64,000 nucleotides of DNA from JBAZTO01 sp041661865 (GTDB lineage: Bacteria > Planctomycetota > Phycisphaerae > SM23-33), in the NCBI GenBank assembly GCA_041661865.1, contig JBAZTO010000008.1, forward strand, positions 26,752 to 90,751. The letters run 5' to 3'. This document shows positions 24,284 through 32,303 of the stretch, one piece after another (position 1 is the stretch's first letter; the number at the start of each line of letters is the position of its first letter). The position numbers and the translations under genes were made by a program. The notes under the pieces are model-generated. The model saw nothing but the letters and a program-made list of their open reading frames with translations, did no database searches and was not told the origin of the DNA.

Positions 24284-24583
24284 CGAATGCCCTCATTATT
24301 CAGCCACGTCCCCCGCAACGCAAGCGGGACTTGGGGCTATCGCTGCAAGCGGGGCCTTGCAGTTCTCGTAGCATGGCCATCTTGGCCATGAGTATCACGG
24401 CCGTCCCGGCCGTGCGATATACGAAAACACACCGACATGGGCAAGATGCCCATGCGACTCACGGGCGAGACGCCCGTGCTACGCCGAGAACTGAAAGGCC
24501 TTGATCGTTGCAAGCGGGGCCTTGCTAAGGCAGCCCAATGCGTTATAAGGGTTGGTTTGAGTTTTTGAAACCCGGGAAATCCG
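24284..24583. other. Repeat-filled intergenic region between the fusion gene and the ABC permease
   Basis: No gene is seen. It holds the divergent promoters, a family A element (24360-24493) and two copies of a 20-bp sequence, GCAAGCGGGGCCTTGC and flanks, at 24341-24360 and 24506-24525 on either side of it. GGGAAA precedes the permease start. Confidence 0.55.
24360..24493. repeat. Family A palindromic element, variant copy
   Basis: The outer arms CAGTTCTCGTAGCATGG and GTGCTACGCCGAGAACTG are inverse. Internal hairpins include CATGGCCATCTTGGCCATG, CACGGCCGTCCCGGCCGTG and CATGGGCAAGATGCCCATG. Compared with copies at 20226 and 54460, the stem bases are changed in a compensating way, so pairing is kept. 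It is flanked by a 20-bp direct repeat. Confidence 0.7.
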
Positions 24584-25810
24584 ATGGCCTACTTGCCGCT
24601 GGCGAACATCCTGCACTACAAGCTGCGAAGCGCGCTGAGCGCCTTCGGTATCGGCATCGGCATCTGCATGCTGGTGACGCTCAGCGGCCTGTCGCGCGGA
24701 ACCCTGGGCGAGATCGCCGACCGCTGGGAGGCCGTCGACGCCGATCTGATCGTCTTCCCGCGCGGCTGGGGCGAGAACGCCTCCGACAAGAGCGGTTCGG
24801 CCCTGCCCGACCGCTGGGCCGACAAGATCCGCTCCGCACACGGGGATATTGTCGAGCGGATCACCCCGATCTTCACCTGGCAGATCCGCCTGGGCGGGCA
24901 GGACCAGTTGGCCGTCGGCGTCGACAGCGACCAGTGGCAACATTTAACGGGCGGAAGGCAACTGCGCGAGGGCAGGCTCTTTGACCCCGACAAGCATTTC
25001 GCCCAGTGGATTCGCACGCGCCTGCTGACAGCATCGCCTGACAGCGACGCCAATGAGGTGGCCGAGGGCCTTTCGCAGCAGGACTTGTCCGATCCCCAGC
25101 ACGCCGGCCTGGAGTTGGTGATCGACTCCCGCCTTGCCGCGGCCGGGCATTACACCCTCGGCCAGACCGTCACCACCGCCAATCACGAGTGGAAGATCGT
25201 CGGCATCGTGCCGGCCGGGGCGATGGCCCGCGTGTTCATGCCGCGCCAGACCGCCCAGTATCTCTTCGGCAACGGCGACATCACCAAGAGCACGCTGATG
25301 TTCGTCAAGCTCCGCGGCGGCGCCGATGTCGGCCCGGCGGCGCGCGACATCGGCAAGACCACCGGCCAGGACGTCGTGCCCCTGGGCCGATACCGCGGCA
25401 TGCTGATGGAGAAGTTCGGCATCATGTTCGTCTACGTCGACGCGGTCAACGTCATCGCGCTGGTCATCGCCTTCCTGTTCATCATGATCACGCTCTACAC
25501 GATGGTCCTCCAGCGGACGCGTGAGATCGCGATCCTCAAGTCCGCCGGGGCATCGAACTTTTTCCTGCTGCGGCAGGTGCTGGCCGAGTCGCTCCTGCTG
25601 ACGGGCGCGGGCACGGCCGCCGGGGCCGCCATGAGCGTCGGGGCGGCCTGGCTGATTCAGACCCTCCGCCCGCTGCTGACGGTGACCCTCACGCCGCGAA
25701 TGCTCGTCACGGCGGTGGTCGTGGCGGCGGCTGGGGCGATCGTGGCGGCCTTGTATCCCGCCTGGCGAGCGGTGCGCGTGGACATTGCCGAGGCATTGAC
25801 CCTCGAATAG
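24584..25810 (+). CDS. ABC transporter permease, FtsX/LolC/MacB family
   Basis: A 408-aa inner-membrane protein with the MacB/LolC topology. One N-terminal helix (LSAFGIGIGICMLVTLSGL) is followed by a periplasmic domain of about 230 residues and three C-terminal helices in an FtsX domain (about 280-400), including LQRTREIAILKSAGAS, the conserved cytoplasmic loop of the family. The partner ATPase starts 14 bp downstream. Likely moves a lipid, lipoprotein or peptide out of the inner membrane; the LolA-like lipoprotein gene 1.7 kb downstream favours lipoprotein release, which is an inference. Confidence 0.88.
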   Translation: MAYLPLANILHYKLRSALSAFGIGIGICMLVTLSGLSRGTLGEIADRWEAVDADLIVFPRGWGENASDKSGSALPDRWADKIRSAHGDIVERITPIFTWQIRLGGQDQLAVGVDSDQWQHLTGGRQLREGRLFDPDKHFAQWIRTRLLTASPDSDANEVAEGLSQQDLSDPQHAGLELVIDSRLAAAGHYTLGQTVTTANHEWKIVGIVPAGAMARVFMPRQTAQYLFGNGDITKSTLMFVKLRGGADVGPAARDIGKTTGQDVVPLGRYRGMLMEKFGIMFVYVDAVNVIALVIAFLFIMITLYTMVLQRTREIAILKSAGASNFFLLRQVLAESLLLTGAGTAAGAAMSVGAAWLIQTLRPLLTVTLTPRMLVTAVVVAAAGAIVAALYPAWRAVRVDIAEALTLE

Positions 25811-25824
25811 CGATAGAGAGATTC

Positions 25825-26499
25825 GTGAGCGACAGCGAAAACATCCTGATGGCCGCCGGCCTGGACAAATCCTACGGAAACGGGCCTGCCCGGGTGCATG
25901 TGCTGCGCGGGCTGGACCTGGCCGTGCGCCGCGGGGAATTCCTGGCCGTCATGGGCCCCAGCGGCTGCGGCAAGACCACGCTCCTGCACGTGCTGGGGTT
26001 GCTGACATCCCGCGATGCCGGCACGCTGATGCTGGAGGGCCGGCCCGCCCCCAGCGACGCCGCGGGCCGCGACCGACTGAGGCGCCGGAGCATCGGCATG
26101 GTCTTCCAGCGGTTCAATCTCATCAGCGTGCTCAACGCCGCCGACAACGTGGTGATTTCGCTCCGCGTCCGCGGCCTGGCTGGGCAGGACGGCCGCCGCG
26201 TCGAATCGCTCTTTGAGGAAATGGGCGTCGCGCACGTCCGCAAGCGCAAGCCCGCGGCGATGTCCATCGGCGAGCAGCAGCGCGTCGCGGTAGTCCGGGC
26301 CCTGGCCCACAGGCCCGCCCTGCTGCTGGCCGACGAGCCGACGGGCAATCTCGACTCCGACAACGCCCAGCGACTCCTGGACGTCTTCCGCGCGCTCAAC
26401 CGAGATGAGGGCCAGACCATCGTCATGATCACCCACTCCGCCGAGGCCGCCGCCTGCGCCGACCGCATCGTGCGGATGAAGGACGGCCAGCTTGCCTGA
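25825..26499 (+). CDS. ABC transporter ATP-binding protein, LolD/MacB family
   Basis: A 224-aa ATPase starting at GTG 25825. Walker A is GPSGCGKTT, the signature is degenerate (MSIGEQQRVAVVRAL instead of LSGGQQQR) and Walker B is LLLADEPTGNLD, typical of LolD/MacB/FtsE ATPases, with the switch His in MITHSAEAA. AGAGAG lies before the start. Pairs with the FtsX-like permease immediately upstream. The end overlaps the following membrane-protein gene. Confidence 0.92.
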   Translation: MSDSENILMAAGLDKSYGNGPARVHVLRGLDLAVRRGEFLAVMGPSGCGKTTLLHVLGLLTSRDAGTLMLEGRPAPSDAAGRDRLRRRSIGMVFQRFNLISVLNAADNVVISLRVRGLAGQDGRRVESLFEEMGVAHVRKRKPAAMSIGEQQRVAVVRALAHRPALLLADEPTGNLDSDNAQRLLDVFRALNRDEGQTIVMITHSAEAAACADRIVRMKDGQLA

Positions 26500-27310
26500 C
26501 CCAGCCTCAACTCAACTGCAAGCCGACAGCCCCGGTGCGGGCCCGGCGCTCTTGCCCGCCGATCGGATCTCGGTCTGGCCGTGGTTTGCCTTCTATGCCG
26601 CGTTCTTCCTCTCTTGCGTCACGGGCCTGGCGATGCTGGGAGAAGCCCAAGGCTGGTCCTGGCCTCACCTGGCCGGCGCGGGGTCCTGGTCGGCGTGGAA
26701 GGATTGGGCCCACCAACTGGCCCAGAGCTTCGCCCAGACCAGCCCGGCCTTCAAACTGCTGGGCTTCACCGTCTATCTCTCGCTGTGCTGCACCGTCCTG
26801 CCGCTGCCCACCGGCTGGATCGTCGCGGCCGTGGCCACACGAGAGGCCGCCATCACCGGCGAACTCGGGTCCACCGTGGCCCTGGTGGCCCTGACCGGCG
26901 CCATCGGCTCGACCATCGCCAACCTCAACGACTATCACCTCTTCACGCTGCTGCTCCGCCATCGCGGCATCGCCAGGCTCCGCGACATGAAGAACTACCA
27001 GCGGGCGGCCCGCTGGTTCGACCGATCACCATTCTTTATTCTGACGCTCTTTAGTCTCCTGCCGATCCCGGTTGACGTAGTTCGTTTGCTGGCCATCAGT
27101 TGCCGCTACGGTCGGCCGCCATTCGCCGCGGCAAACCTCCTCGGCCGCTTTGTGCGATATGCGATCATCGCTTTCGTGACCTATTATTGGAATCTGGGCT
27201 GGGTGGCGGTCGTCGCCCTGCTGGCTTTCGCAGCCCTCATGGGCGTGCTACGATTGGGCACTCATGCGGTCAAGAAGTTGACCAGGGGCAAAGCGGCTGG
27301 GCAAGCATGA
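26492..27310 (+). CDS. VTT/DedA-like integral membrane protein
   Basis: About 272 aa with around six hydrophobic segments (for example WFAFYAAFFLSCVTGLAM, LLGFTVYLSLCCTVLPLP, FILTLFSLLPIPVDVVRLL). The pattern of a 'LPLPTGW' re-entrant-like loop and a later 'LLPIPVDVVRL' helix resembles VTT (DedA/SNARE-associated) proteins, some of which are lipid scramblases. The start must be the TTG at 26492, overlapping the ATPase stop by 8 bp, since no ATG occurs for the next 47 codons. Family assignment moderate; specific role unknown. Operon position suggests involvement in envelope lipid or lipoprotein handling. Confidence 0.65.
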   Translation: MPDPASTQLQADSPGAGPALLPADRISVWPWFAFYAAFFLSCVTGLAMLGEAQGWSWPHLAGAGSWSAWKDWAHQLAQSFAQTSPAFKLLGFTVYLSLCCTVLPLPTGWIVAAVATREAAITGELGSTVALVALTGAIGSTIANLNDYHLFTLLLRHRGIARLRDMKNYQRAARWFDRSPFFILTLFSLLPIPVDVVRLLAISCRYGRPPFAAANLLGRFVRYAIIAFVTYYWNLGWVAVVALLAFAALMGVLRLGTHAVKKLTRGKAAGQA

Positions 27311-27322
27311 AGCATAACAGCC

Positions 27323-27438
27323 ATCACAGAGAGCACAGAGAACACGGAGATCACGGAGTAAAAGCATGAAGGCTCAGAATTCAACTGCGATGCCTTTCTC
27401 TGTGACCTCTGTGACCTCTGTGACCTCTGTGATTTCTG
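27323..27438. repeat. Family E repeat: inverted CACAGAGA / TCTGTGAC arrays
   Basis: The left half contains CACAGAGAGCACAGAGAACA and CACGGAG units (27323-27358). The right half has four tandem near-copies of CTCTGTGAC (about 27402-27436). The halves are inverse and could pair. It lies between the VTT-like gene and the LolA-like gene. Confidence 0.65.
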
Positions 27439-27500
27439 ATCGCCAGGGCGTCACAGTGACCGTGGGCGGCCCCTGCCTGCCCTTGCTGAGGAGAGAGACC

Positions 27501-28313
27501 ATGAAGAGGTTCGTCCCGCTGATGCTGACGATTGTCCTGGCCGTTTCCGTCTGCGCCTGCGCTCAGGGGCCGGCTGAGGCGACCAGCCAGCCCGCCGCCG
27601 CCTCCCAACCCGCTGATCCGGGGGCGATCAAGATTCTCGACCGGCTTGAACAGGCCGGAGTGAAGTTCCAGACGCTCCAGGGAGACCTCTCGCTGACGGT
27701 GGACATGCCGCAGCTTGGCGACCGCGAGGCCCGCAAGGGCTGGGTGGCCTACCAGCGAGCCTCCGGCCAGAGCCCCGAGAAGATTCGCGTTCACTTCGAC
27801 ACGCTTCAGCAGGGCGAGGGGCCTGACCACAAGGAGAAGCTCGACTACGCCTTCGACGGCGAGTGGGCCACCGAGGCCAAGTTCAGCGTCAAGCAATTGA
27901 CCCGCTGGCAGGTGGCTGCCCCGGGCGAGAAGATCGAGGCCATGCGGATCGGCAAGGGCGCCTTCCCTCCGTTGCCCTTCGGGCAGAAGACCGCCGAGGT
28001 GCTGGAATACTACCAGGCTTCGGTCCTCCCGGCCGCCCAGGGCGATCCGGCCAACACCGACGCCATCAAGCTCGTCGCGCGGCGCGAACGACGCAAGGAC
28101 GTGGACTTCCTGAGCCTGGAGATCTGGGTGGCCCGCGACAGCGGCCTGCCCATCAAGGTCGTCGGCACCGACAAGGACAAGAACGTCAAGACCGTCATGC
28201 TGACCAACGTCCAAGGCGGCAAGAAGTTCGACGACAACATGTTTGAACTCAAAGCCGGCTGGGGCTGGACCACCAACACCCAGCCGCTGCCCCAGCGGAC
28301 GCCCGGCGAATGA
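27501..28313 (+). CDS. LolA-like periplasmic/outer-membrane lipoprotein
   Basis: A 270-aa exported protein starting MKRFVPLMLTIVLAVSVCAC. A lipobox-like VCAC sits at the end of the signal peptide, so it is likely a lipoprotein. After a Ala/Gln/Pro linker, the mature part has the LolA/LppX-like shape: alternating beta-strand segments, FQTLQGDLSLTVDMPQ, and a C-terminal VMLTNVQGGKKFDDNMFEL. ATG 27501 has a perfect GAGGAGAGA ribosome site 9 bp upstream; the longer in-frame reading from 27366 is repeat sequence. In context with the LolCD-like ABC pair it may carry lipids or lipoproteins to the outer membrane; this is inferred. Confidence 0.75.
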   Translation: MKRFVPLMLTIVLAVSVCACAQGPAEATSQPAAASQPADPGAIKILDRLEQAGVKFQTLQGDLSLTVDMPQLGDREARKGWVAYQRASGQSPEKIRVHFDTLQQGEGPDHKEKLDYAFDGEWATEAKFSVKQLTRWQVAAPGEKIEAMRIGKGAFPPLPFGQKTAEVLEYYQASVLPAAQGDPANTDAIKLVARRERRKDVDFLSLEIWVARDSGLPIKVVGTDKDKNVKTVMLTNVQGGKKFDDNMFELKAGWGWTTNTQPLPQRTPGE

Positions 28314-28410
28314 CGCGGACAACGGCTGCTATTGTCGGCCACGGCCCGATATCATGTAACAGTCGGCCATGGGGCTTGGTGCCCCAAACTCTGGCGCAGA
28401 TGAAGCGATG

Positions 28411-28481
28411 GGTGCCACGGCTGCGTCGTGTGCAGCCGTGCATAGCGTCGACACTGCTGCAAACACCGCAGCAGTGGCACC
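28411..28481. repeat. Family B three-way-junction repeat, copy 1
   Basis: The outer arms GGTGCCAC and GTGGCACC enclose two hairpins, ACGGCTGC/GCAGCCGT and CACTGCTGC/GCAGCAGTG. Flanking bases extend the similarity with the copy at 63774 (CCATCGTTTG...AGCACTAG). It lies between the LolA-like gene and dapF. Confidence 0.75.
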
Positions 28482-28538
28482 TAATCCATCGTTTGGCGAG
28501 CGACAAAGCACTAGACTCTGGCGGCAAACAGGTGATGG

Positions 28539-29444
28539 ATGCGTGAGACGATCGATTTCGTCAAGCTGTCGGGGAGCGGGAACGATTTTCTCTGCCTCGA
28601 TAGCCGGGGCGGCGAGTTCGACGACCTCCTGGCCCAGCCCGCTGCCCTCAGCCGCTTCGCCCGCACGCTCTGCCAGCACGGCATGGGGGTCGGAGCCGAC
28701 GGCCTGATCTTCGCCACCGCCTGCGAGGCCGAGGGCATGGCCGACGCGGGGGCCCGCTTCCTCGAACCTGACGGCGCCGAGTCGGACCTGTGCGGCAACG
28801 GCACGGCCTGTTTTGTCCGCTGGGGCCTGGACAGCGGCTGGGTCGCCAACGGCGAACTGAGAATCCTCACCGCCGCCGGCGTTGTTCGGGGCAAGCGAAT
28901 GGGCGACCACTACGTGCGCGTGTGCATCCCCCTGCCGGAGGAAATGCGGGAAGACTTTGAACTCTCCACCGGCTCGCAGCGATGGACGTGCGACTATTGC
29001 CTCACCGGCGTGCCGCACCTGATTACCTATGTCCCGGACGTTTCGGCGGTGGATGTGGCCCGCTGGGGCCCGCTGTTGCGTCACCATCCGGAGTTTGGCG
29101 GCAAGAGCATCTGCGCCAACTTCGTGCAGGTACTCAAGGAGGGCGAAATCGCCCTGCGGACCTTCGAGTACGGCGTGGAGGGCGAGACACTGGCCTGCGG
29201 GACCGGCTCGGCCGCTGCGGCCATCATGGTCGCCCGGCGCTGCGGCTGGCCCAGCGAATACCTCACCGGCGACAAGCCCGTCCAGGTGCATGCGCGGAGC
29301 GGCGATATCCTGCGGGTCTACTTCGCCTTCGAGGGCCCGCGCGTCACCGACCTGTGCCTGGAGACGGTCGTGCGATTCCTCTTCCGCGGAACTCTCCACG
29401 CTGACCTGGTCGCCCGGGCGCTGGGCGCCGCCGAGGATGCCTGA
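28539..29444 (+). CDS. dapF: Diaminopimelate epimerase
   Basis: Converts L,L- to meso-diaminopimelate for lysine and peptidoglycan synthesis. The protein is 301 aa. The two catalytic cysteines are C85 in SDLCGNGTAC and C220 in LACGTGSAA. The N-terminal KLSGSGNDFLCLDSRG is the standard substrate loop. The start at ATG 28539 directly precedes this block. Five bases separate its stop from the next gene. Because peptidoglycan has been controversial in Planctomycetota, an intact dapF is a useful observation. Confidence 0.96.
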   Translation: MRETIDFVKLSGSGNDFLCLDSRGGEFDDLLAQPAALSRFARTLCQHGMGVGADGLIFATACEAEGMADAGARFLEPDGAESDLCGNGTACFVRWGLDSGWVANGELRILTAAGVVRGKRMGDHYVRVCIPLPEEMREDFELSTGSQRWTCDYCLTGVPHLITYVPDVSAVDVARWGPLLRHHPEFGGKSICANFVQVLKEGEIALRTFEYGVEGETLACGTGSAAAAIMVARRCGWPSEYLTGDKPVQVHARSGDILRVYFAFEGPRVTDLCLETVVRFLFRGTLHADLVARALGAAEDA

Positions 29445-29449
29445 AACCC

Positions 29450-31078
29450 ATGGGCCAGGCGATGTTCAGCATCGATCAAAACAGTCACAGCCTCTGGGAC
29501 GTGGTGCCCAAGCTCCAGGCCCTGGCCGCCGCCGGCCAGCGCCCGCGTCACTTCGTCGAGGACATCGACGTGGCCTTCACCTCGCTGGGCTCCAAGGTCG
29601 ATCACCCCACGCTGGCCCTGGCCCGCGAACGCTTCCACCGCAGCGGCGGCGCCGATTGGGGCGCGGCCTTGTTCTACTCCGAATTCCTCGGCCGCCTGCC
29701 CGTGGAGATCCGCCACTGGGAACCCTTCACCGGCCTGAAGACCAACGTCCTGGCGCGACAGGTGGGCAAGACGATCGACGAACTCTACGATGAGTTCTCG
29801 CCCGGGGACAACTGGCAACTGATCGGCAGCAGCTACGTGGGCGACCGCGAGCATCACCGGCTCATCGCCGACCTGAGCGTGGCCGAGACGGCGGGCTTCC
29901 TCCGGGAAGTCCTGGCCAAGGCCCGCGCCGACACGCTGGCGCGTTTCCCCGAAAAGGTGCCGCAATATCGCGCCGGCGAGTGGTTCGACTGCGAGCACCG
30001 GCGGCTGGAAGACCTGATCGCCCAGCATGCCGGCGGGAAACTGGTCGAACTTTACGCCTCGTGGCTGGGCCAGTATGTCGGCGGCGCGGTCGAGTTAAGC
30101 GCGACCTCCTCGCTGGTGGCGCCGCGGGAAGGTTCAGCCGGCATGGAACTGCTGACCCTGTGGTGCCGCCACTACGAGCAGTCGGCCGCCCTGTACAACC
30201 AGGCCCTGAGCGAGACGGCCTCCGACCTCAATCCCATGAAGGCCGAGCAGGGCGAGTTGCCCTTCTTTGCCACCACCCGCTACCGCGACCACTGGGTGCG
30301 GCTGGGCATGGGCCTCCGTGACGGGGCGATCCAGATCGGCCAGCAGTCCTTCCCGCTCGGGCCCGATGGCTCGGCGCCCGCGGCGGCCCTGCGGGAGGCC
30401 GGCATCACGGGCGTCGCCGGCAAGGCCATCATGCTGGTCATCCAGGTGCGGATGGGGCCCGGCGGCGCGCCGCTGGCCCTGCCCTATCGCGGCTCGTTCT
30501 ACATGCCCTCGGCCTACCGTTTCGCGGCCCTGCTGCGAGAGGCGGGCCTGCTGACGGCGCCGCTGGCGCCGGTCCTCCGCGTCCGCCTGCGCCTGCTGGA
30601 GCGCCTGCGCACGCTGGAGACGATCATCCACCTGCCCGATCATCTTGCCGGCTACTTCGGAACGCACGAAATCCCCGCCCGCCGCCTGGGCGAGGAATAC
30701 CCGGCGCTGGCCAAGGCCGCCGCCGCGCGCCTGGGGCAGTTCCGCACCGAGCAAGGCCGCGCCCACTGGCTGCGGGACGGCTTGCCCGAACGCTTCGCCG
30801 CCCTCCAACGCCTCGACGCCCAGCGGCGCAAGCTGGCCGACGAAAACCCCAAGGCCCCCGAAATCCGCCCCCTGTGGACGCAGGTCAAGGCCCTCAATTC
30901 CGACCTGACCAGCCACCTGCTGCGGCAGATCGCCCGCGACTGGCAGATGCGCGACATCGACTACTGGGACAGCCGCGGAGCCATCCTCCCCTGGGCCGTC
31001 GCGCTGGGCGGGATGCCCTTCTACGAAGACCTCATCGCCCGCGCCGAAATCTACCCCGACCCGGAAGATGCCCCATGA
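29450..31078 (+). CDS. Uncharacterised 542-aa protein, coupled to a methyltransferase gene
   Basis: I do not recognise a family. The protein has no signal peptide or membrane helix and looks cytoplasmic. It opens MGQAMFSIDQNSHSLWDVVPK (ATG 29450; an ATG at 29462 is possible). It has a Trp/Glu-containing block IRHWEPFTGLKTNVLARQVG at about residues 86-105 and a C terminus ending DIDYWDSRGAILPWAVALGG and PFYEDLIARAEIYPDPEDAP. No nucleotide-binding or catalytic motif is evident. Its stop overlaps the start of the methyltransferase gene in an ATGA, so the two are translationally coupled and may act together. Confidence 0.75.
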   Translation: MGQAMFSIDQNSHSLWDVVPKLQALAAAGQRPRHFVEDIDVAFTSLGSKVDHPTLALARERFHRSGGADWGAALFYSEFLGRLPVEIRHWEPFTGLKTNVLARQVGKTIDELYDEFSPGDNWQLIGSSYVGDREHHRLIADLSVAETAGFLREVLAKARADTLARFPEKVPQYRAGEWFDCEHRRLEDLIAQHAGGKLVELYASWLGQYVGGAVELSATSSLVAPREGSAGMELLTLWCRHYEQSAALYNQALSETASDLNPMKAEQGELPFFATTRYRDHWVRLGMGLRDGAIQIGQQSFPLGPDGSAPAAALREAGITGVAGKAIMLVIQVRMGPGGAPLALPYRGSFYMPSAYRFAALLREAGLLTAPLAPVLRVRLRLLERLRTLETIIHLPDHLAGYFGTHEIPARRLGEEYPALAKAAAARLGQFRTEQGRAHWLRDGLPERFAALQRLDAQRRKLADENPKAPEIRPLWTQVKALNSDLTSHLLRQIARDWQMRDIDYWDSRGAILPWAVALGGMPFYEDLIARAEIYPDPEDAP

Positions 31079-31686
31079 GCCGCAAGAAAATCATCCAGGC
31101 GCACTACGAGCCGCGGATCGAGCCGGGCCGGGCCAACCACGAAATCCTCGACTGGGCCGACGCCGCCTCGCAGCGGGCGCGTTTCGAGGTGCTGACGCGG
31201 TCGCTCGACCTGTCGGGCAGGAGCCTGCTCGACGTCGGCTGCGGGCTGGGCGACCTGCTGGCCTTCTGCGGGGAACGGGGCATCGACGTGGACTACACCG
31301 GCGTGGACCTCGTCGAGAAAATGGTTCACGCCGCGCGGCAGATTCACCCCAGCGGGCGTTTCGAGTGCGTGGACATCTTCGCCGGCCAGCGGCCTCACCA
31401 GCGGCGATACGACGTGGTCTTCTGCTCGGGCGTGTTCAACCTCGACGTGGGCAACAATCGCGACTTCCTCCCCCAGGCCGTCGCGCGGCTGCTGGAGATC
31501 GCCCGCCAGGCCGTCGTGGTCAACCTGCTGCACCACCGGACGGCCCGCCGCTACGACCACTGCTACTACTACGACCCCCAGGACGTGCGAGCGATGCTCT
31601 CAGCCCTGCCCTGCGACTGCCGCATCGTGGACGATTACCTGCCCAACGATTTCACCGTCATCTGCACCCCGCGCGTAAGGGGTTAA
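31075..31686 (+). CDS. SAM-dependent methyltransferase (class I, small)
   Basis: A 203-aa cytoplasmic enzyme with SAM motif I LLDVGCGLGDLLAF (about 44-57), an acidic ribose-binding residue in YTGVDLVEKM, and the later blocks RYDVVFCSGVFNL and VVVNLLHHRTARR. The substrate cannot be told. ATG 31075 overlaps the preceding stop (ATGA). Odd: the last 26 coding bases (31662-31687, through the TAA) are repeated 98 bp downstream at 31760-31787, on the far side of a hairpin cassette. Confidence 0.82.
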   Translation: MSRKKIIQAHYEPRIEPGRANHEILDWADAASQRARFEVLTRSLDLSGRSLLDVGCGLGDLLAFCGERGIDVDYTGVDLVEKMVHAARQIHPSGRFECVDIFAGQRPHQRRYDVVFCSGVFNLDVGNNRDFLPQAVARLLEIARQAVVVNLLHHRTARRYDHCYYYDPQDVRAMLSALPCDCRIVDDYLPNDFTVICTPRVRG

Positions 31687-31787
31687 GGTGCACAGGCGTC
31701 TCGCCTGTGCATTGATCCGGGAGACGATTCCGCGTGCAACGAGTTGCACGCCCTACTCACTGCACCCCGCGCGTGTAAGGGGTTAAG
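31662..31787. repeat. Hairpin cassette flanked by 26/28-bp direct repeats
   Basis: The sequence CTGCACCCCGCGCGT-AAGGG and its continuation occurs at 31662-31687 and again, with a GT insertion, at 31760-31787. Between them are the hairpin TGCACAGGCGTCTCGCCTGT (31689 onward) and the hairpin GTGCAACGAGTTGCAC with GATTCCGC before it and CCCTACTCAC after. The latter, Family F, recurs near 32399 and 35150. Confidence 0.75.
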
Positions 31788-31796
31788 ATTTATCGA

Positions 31797-32276
31797 TTAT
31801 TTCCAGTCCACTGCGGGCAGGCCGCGCCGCCGCAATTCGACGGCCAATTCCGCCAAGTGGTGCTGGATGTGACGAAGGTGATACAAACCTTGGGCCATTA
31901 CACAGTCTCCAGTCCACGGCCAAAGTGGTTTTTCGCTAACGAGGCCGTTTGGATCAAAGTGTTGGATCCATTCCAGCGTTTTGGCCTTGGCTTCTTCCAG
32001 ATGCCTTATAGCGTCCCTTTTGCATGGGAATTCTTGAACAGGCGTCTTCATCCAGTCCAAAGAGAATTGCCTCTTGGAAAGATAGTCGTCGGCTGGCCCC
32101 AACCATGTATACCGGTCCGAACCCATCAGGACATGGTAAACAATGCGTGCCGGTTGCAAACGTTCATCCGGCGAGTCATACCACTCGTTTTCAGGAAAGT
32201 GGTTCACTGCCTGCAGCATCATGTCCCATGTTCTGGTGAAATGATCCGCCAACGACTTGGCAACAGGCTCGGACAT
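31797..32276 (-). CDS. DinB-like (YfiT/DUF664-type) four-helix protein
   Basis: A 159-aa cytoplasmic protein with a DinB-like bundle: an early His (ARIVYHVLMGSDRYTW) and a C-terminal YHLRHIQHHLAELAVELRRR that can supply the remaining metal ligands. DinB-family members are metal-dependent enzymes such as thiol transferases; the specific reaction is unknown. ATG 32276. It faces the methyltransferase gene convergently, with the repeat cassette between them. Confidence 0.82.
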   Translation of the reverse strand: MSEPVAKSLADHFTRTWDMMLQAVNHFPENEWYDSPDERLQPARIVYHVLMGSDRYTWLGPADDYLSKRQFSLDWMKTPVQEFPCKRDAIRHLEEAKAKTLEWIQHFDPNGLVSEKPLWPWTGDCVMAQGLYHLRHIQHHLAELAVELRRRGLPAVDWK

Positions 32277-32303
32277 AGTTCACTCTCCCGTTCTGCATAT
32301 CAG

